Positions 59,644 through 64,000 of a DNA stretch of 64,000 nt are shown piece by piece. A model generated the notes under the pieces. It was not told the origin of the DNA, made no database searches, and worked only from the letters and a program-made list of their open reading frames with translations. Origin of the DNA: an uncultured bacterium. Lineage in GTDB: Bacteria; Bacillota_I; Bacilli_A; RF39; UBA660. The DNA is taken from NCBI GenBank assembly GCA_946560065.1, contig CAMNUE010000009.1, positions 1 to 64,000 on the forward strand, given 5' to 3'. The translations under genes were made by a program, and so were the position numbers. How positions within the stretch are numbered: position 1 is the first letter of the stretch; every line of letters starts with the position of its first letter.

Positions 59644-60879
59644 TTATCTTAACTTTCCTTTCATACCTTTCATTCCTTTTACTCCACCATTTGCTGCGAA
59701 TCCTTTTAAAATATTTGTTTCAAACGAATGAGTTTTACTTACTCTCTTCTTGTAATCTTTTATTCCAATATTAATCATATCATCCAATACTTGAGTAAAA
59801 TTAATATCTTTAGCATCCCATAAATAGAAAGCTAAACTTCCTGGGATTGAGTTAATTTCATTTATATATACTTTATTTGTTTTTTCATCAATTAAGAAAT
59901 CAATTCTAGAATTTCCTGAGCTTCCTAAAATCTTGAAGGCTTCTGTTGCAATACGTTCTACTTCTTCTCTTGTCTTATCATCTAAATCAGCAGGTAATTT
60001 ACGGTTTGCAGAAGCCATACCTTTAGATGAAGCAGTACCTTTAATTGGAGTTTTAAATCCACCTTTTAATTTACCTTTTCCTCCACCAATATACTTATCA
60101 GCGTATGTTAGGAATTTACTTGCAGATAACACTTCTTCTATTTCACTTACTTTTTGATTTTCATAGTTACCCATAACAGCTATGTTTACTTCTTTTAAGT
60201 TTTCAACTACTTCTTCTACAACAATTTTACTATCATATTGGATAGCATCATCTATACCTTCTTTTAGGCTTGCCTGATCTTCACAAACAGCAATTCCTAC
60301 ACTTGAACCTGTAGTTGCTGGTTTAACAATAACTGGATATTTTAATTTTTCGATTTTTTTAATTACACTATCACTGTCTTTGCGATAATCAACATCATAG
60401 AACCAAACATATTTAGTCATTGGAAGTCCTGCTTCTGCCCAAATATCTTTCATAATTGCCTTATCTTGCCCAGCAACTGCTCCATAAACATTTGGTCCAA
60501 CAAACGGAATTCCAATAGTTTGAAGATATCCTTGTAGAACTCCATCTTCAACATTAGTTCCATGTACTATTGGGAAAGCAATATCAATCTCTTTAACAAT
60601 GCTTTTAAATAAGCCTTTCTTTTTCTGTAAAACATAACTTCCATCTTTGTAGTATAAAATTACGTTATCACTATATTTTTTGATTAAGTTTAAATCTTGA
60701 TAAACATCGATATCTTTTAACATATCTCCTGTATACCATTCCCTATCTTTAGTTATATAGATAGGTATTACTTCATATTTTTCTTCATCAATTTTATTCA
60801 TAGCTTGGATAGCAGAAATAACACTTACTTCATGTTCAACTGTTTCACCACCAAAAATTACTCCTACTTTAATTCTCAT
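59644..60879 (-). CDS. ddl: D-alanine--D-alanine ligase family protein
   Basis: GGETVEHEVSVISA, VHGTNVEDGVLQGYLQTIGIPFVG, YINEINSIPGSLAFYLW. Confidence 0.9.
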   Translation of the reverse strand: MRIKVGVIFGGETVEHEVSVISAIQAMNKIDEEKYEVIPIYITKDREWYTGDMLKDIDVYQDLNLIKKYSDNVILYYKDGSYVLQKKKGLFKSIVKEIDIAFPIVHGTNVEDGVLQGYLQTIGIPFVGPNVYGAVAGQDKAIMKDIWAEAGLPMTKYVWFYDVDYRKDSDSVIKKIEKLKYPVIVKPATTGSSVGIAVCEDQASLKEGIDDAIQYDSKIVVEEVVENLKEVNIAVMGNYENQKVSEIEEVLSASKFLTYADKYIGGGKGKLKGGFKTPIKGTASSKGMASANRKLPADLDDKTREEVERIATEAFKILGSSGNSRIDFLIDEKTNKVYINEINSIPGSLAFYLWDAKDINFTQVLDDMINIGIKDYKKRVSKTHSFETNILKGFAANGGVKGMKGMKGKLR

Positions 60880-60891
60880 AATTTCACTCTC

Positions 60892-62508
60892 CTATTTTTC
60901 GTTATATGTATCTGGTAAGTCATTTTCAAATAAGGCGTATACCTCATTATCGGCAGCTAATTTTCCTATATAAGGATATGCTTCTCTTACATCATTAAAC
61001 ACAATTATTTTATCTTTGTCAAAACCTTTTGTTAATAGTCCTTCTTTAATTGGAGTTGTTTTCTTTTCTCCAATAAGAATTGCATAATCGGCAACCTTAG
61101 CAATTTGTTCTCCAAACGTTTTGTTATACTCATCTTCTTTGTCACCTAATTCAATCATACCTGGTGTAACTACTACTTTTAATCCTGGCATCATTCCTAA
61201 GATTTCACAAGCATTAGCTGCTCCTACTGGATTTGAATTATAGGCATCATCTATTTGGTAGAAGTTTCCTAATTTCTTTAATTCAAGTCTGTGTTCTACT
61301 GGTTTTACATTACTAACTGCTTTAATTAAGTCTTCAATATCAATTCCAAATTCTTTTCCACAAGCAATTCCTGCTAAGATGTTATAAACATTATGATTTC
61401 CTAATAGTTTAGTTTCAAAATGGTACTTTTTGTCATCACCTTTAAAGATAACATCGAAGTTTGTTCCTTTATGAGAACATTTAATATTAGTTGCTAAAAC
61501 GTCAACATCTTTATTATTGATACCTGTCCAAATTGTTCTAACTTTGTTTTTCAATTTGTAATTAACTTGTTTTGGATCATCTCCATTTAAGACAGCAAAT
61601 CCATCACTTGGTAATGATTCAATAAGTTCAAATTTTCCCTTAATAATATTTTCTTCACTACCAAAACTTTCTAAGTGAGCTGTCCCAATAGTAGTCAAGA
61701 TACCATATTTAGGTTTTACTAGACGACATAGACCAGCTATTTCACCTTTTACATATGCTCCCATTTCAGCGATAAATATATCACAGAACTTGTCCATATA
61801 ATTATTAACTGTCATGATTAAACCATTATAAGTATTTAGATTTCTAGGAGTTGGTAAGGCATTATACTTAATATTTAAAATATCTCCAAGAATATTCTTA
61901 CTACTTGTTTTTCCATAACTTCCTGTAATACCAATAATTTTTAAATTATTCATTTGTTTTAATTTATTTTGTGCTTTAGTTTTATAGTATAAGTAAACAC
62001 ATTTTTCAATTGGAGTATTAATTATCATAGCAATAAATACTACAAACACATTTAAGTATGTCATAGTACATAAAACTGTTGTAATTATCCAACAAATATA
62101 TTGATCATCAATATTTATTCCTAATATTACAAGTGGTATTGCAAACAAGATTAGTGTTGTTGTAATAAGTCTTTTAATTCTAGCTGTTACAACTAATTTC
62201 TTTTTATTTTGATCATTTATAATATTTTTACGCCAAATAAATGCTTGTACTACTGATAGAACAGATATTACAGCAAGACATGCTATAGAAACTGCTTCTA
62301 AATCGTAGATAACAAATACCCCTACTAACGATATTATGACCATAATTAAGTCTAAATATAAAAATTGTTTTTTGTTTTTCATAACCCATTTTAAGTAACG
62401 ATTATTTTCGTTATATAAATTTTGTTGAAGCATGTGAAGAGACTTCTTTCCTTTGAAAAAGTTAAGTAATGCTAACGCAAATATTAATATTAAATATATA
62501 ATTATCAT
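60892..62508 (-). CDS. murF: MurF-like Mur ligase with polytopic membrane N-terminus
   Basis: About 5 TM segments then IIGITGSYGKTSSKNIL P-loop, DDAYNSNPVGAANACEIL. Confidence 0.82.
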   Translation of the reverse strand: MIIIYLILIFALALLNFFKGKKSLHMLQQNLYNENNRYLKWVMKNKKQFLYLDLIMVIISLVGVFVIYDLEAVSIACLAVISVLSVVQAFIWRKNIINDQNKKKLVVTARIKRLITTTLILFAIPLVILGINIDDQYICWIITTVLCTMTYLNVFVVFIAMIINTPIEKCVYLYYKTKAQNKLKQMNNLKIIGITGSYGKTSSKNILGDILNIKYNALPTPRNLNTYNGLIMTVNNYMDKFCDIFIAEMGAYVKGEIAGLCRLVKPKYGILTTIGTAHLESFGSEENIIKGKFELIESLPSDGFAVLNGDDPKQVNYKLKNKVRTIWTGINNKDVDVLATNIKCSHKGTNFDVIFKGDDKKYHFETKLLGNHNVYNILAGIACGKEFGIDIEDLIKAVSNVKPVEHRLELKKLGNFYQIDDAYNSNPVGAANACEILGMMPGLKVVVTPGMIELGDKEDEYNKTFGEQIAKVADYAILIGEKKTTPIKEGLLTKGFDKDKIIVFNDVREAYPYIGKLAADNEVYALFENDLPDTYNEK

Positions 62509-62518
62509 AAAATACCTC

Positions 62519-63238
62519 CTAAATAAAATTATTTAATATTTCTACCACTCTTGGTAAATTTTCTAAGTATGCATAATGAGTTCCAGGTAGCAAAATTAGT
62601 GCTGCATCAACCATTATTTTTTCTAATTCTTTAGCCTCTGCAACAGGAGCTTCTGTATCATATTCTCCCCAAATTAATAGTGTAGGTTCTTCGATTTCTC
62701 TGGCGAATTTTGATAAATCTTCATTTACAACCTCAACTAAAGTTTGACGCATAATTGGACTTGCTGCCTTGTAGTCTCTTGAACCTATATATTTTTTCAT
62801 ATATTCTCCAAGACTATTTAATCCAGGTAAAGTTTTTAATTTCTTTAATACTTTTACAGATAGTGGCAACTTTTCTTGAATTCTTATACAGGGGCTCCCA
62901 AAAAGAATTAACTTTTCGATGGCATTTCTTGAAGAGAATCTTATCGCTACTCTTCCACCGAAGGAATGCCCCATTACAATTGGTTTTTTGATACCAACCT
63001 CTTTAACAAAATCCTCAAGCATATTAGAATACATCTCAATATTCCATTTTTCTTTTGGCTCTTCGCTCTCTCCAAAGCCAGGAAAATCAAGAATCGTTAT
63101 TCTAAAGCGATTACAAAAATTATCACCAAGAGGTTTCATCATAGCAATGTTTTGTCCCCAACCATGTAAAAGTAAAATATCTTTTCCTTCACCATATTGC
63201 TCGTAGTTAACATCTAGACCTTTAATTTTTACCTTCAT
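62519..63238 (-). CDS. alpha/beta hydrolase
   Basis: ILLLHGWGQN, VMGHSFGGRVAIRF, LIWGEYDTEAP, GTHYAYLE. Confidence 0.92.
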   Translation of the reverse strand: MKVKIKGLDVNYEQYGEGKDILLLHGWGQNIAMMKPLGDNFCNRFRITILDFPGFGESEEPKEKWNIEMYSNMLEDFVKEVGIKKPIVMGHSFGGRVAIRFSSRNAIEKLILFGSPCIRIQEKLPLSVKVLKKLKTLPGLNSLGEYMKKYIGSRDYKAASPIMRQTLVEVVNEDLSKFAREIEEPTLLIWGEYDTEAPVAEAKELEKIMVDAALILLPGTHYAYLENLPRVVEILNNFI

Positions 63239-63372
63239 AGTATCACTCCATCTAGATTATATCATAGTATAGGCAGATATAAAACGAGAAATTAGTGTTT
63301 TACATTGATTTTTTTTAGAAAATGTGTAAGGAAATGTCGGATATTTTAGAAACAATCATCTTTGTTGCTGTT

Positions 63373-64000
63373 TTATCTATATAATGTTTTTGACAATACT
63401 TTTCGTATATCTGAAAATTCTGTCACAGTAGAATCTGCTGTTTCTATTAACTTTATCTGTTTTTCCGACTTTTCTGTTTCTTGTGTTATTCCATAATCTA
63501 AGTAGATTGTTTTAAATCCAGATTTATGACTTGGAAGAATATCATTTTTAGAGTCCCCAATACATACTGTTTTTTCTGGAAGCAAGTTATGTTTATTAGA
63601 AAGGTACATGAAACCCACTTTGCTAAATTTTATGTAAGTGTCTTCAGATGAGTATATTTTTTTAAAATAATCTTTTAAGTTATAACGTTCTAGTTTTTTT
63701 AGTGCTTGATTTCTAAACCAATTCGTGTAGCAATACATTTCGTACTCTTTGGATAGTAATTTTAACTCTTCTGGAACCTCTGGACTTATAAAGGTTTCAG
63801 AGGCTTTCATCTCAAACATAACATCTTTTAACTTAGTACCTGATACATTGTATTTTTTTAAATCTTCTATGTATAATTCCAGAAAATATCCATATGTGTC
63901 CTCATCTGATTCTGATGTTGTCATAGCATGAAGTTCTCGCATTTCCATAGCCTTGTACAAACCAATTAGAGATTCTTGTCTAAAAGCAATATTTAGTTTT
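63373..64000 (-). CDS. HAD-superfamily hydrolase, 5' end beyond window
   Basis: YCYTNWFRNQALKKLERYNLKDYFKKIYSSED, KTVCIGDSKNDILPSHKSGFKTIYLD; frame remains open to the window edge (..KLNIAFRQESLIGLYKAME). Confidence 0.8.
   Translation of the reverse strand, partial: KLNIAFRQESLIGLYKAMEMRELHAMTTSESDEDTYGYFLELYIEDLKKYNVSGTKLKDVMFEMKASETFISPEVPEELKLLSKEYEMYCYTNWFRNQALKKLERYNLKDYFKKIYSSEDTYIKFSKVGFMYLSNKHNLLPEKTVCIGDSKNDILPSHKSGFKTIYLDYGITQETEKSEKQIKLIETADSTVTEFSDIRKVLSKTLYR

Overview
AT-rich Bacillota-type chromosome segment with standard stop usage (TGA acts as a stop, e.g. rodA). The sporulation genes suggest a spore-former; the lineage is inference only. Core content: valS, ileS, asnS, pgi, rodA, divIVA, sepF, ddl, a membrane-anchored murF-like ligase, six tRNAs and two T-box leaders whose specifiers I read as GTA (Val) and ATC (Ile). 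Accessory or unusual content: (1) a WXG100/DUF4176 cluster (type VII-secretion-like substrates) with no secretion machinery in the window and a strong intercistronic hairpin; (2) a tandem pair of Cys-rich CotY/CotZ-like proteins behind a sigma-K-like promoter, plus a spoIIIAH-gerE-gerM islet; (3) an IS481/IS1202-like insertion sequence that I can delimit to 14620..15736 by an exact 25-bp direct repeat, and which rewrites the 3' end of an HD-domain gene; (4) an Ile T-box in front of a CaCA antiporter-ileS operon; (5) an unassigned small-protein family, one member overlapping valS behind the Val T-box and a distant paralogue overlapping an SDR gene; (6) very large surface proteins (VWA, giant prepilin-like, and a frameshifted B-repeat protein); (7) several proteins that look like catalytically degraded enzymes; (8) a roughly 2540-aa cyclic beta-glucan synthase-like enzyme. 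All family calls come from reading motifs in the translations; no database search was run. CDS starts were moved to the best RBS-supported codon where the ORF track looked over-extended.
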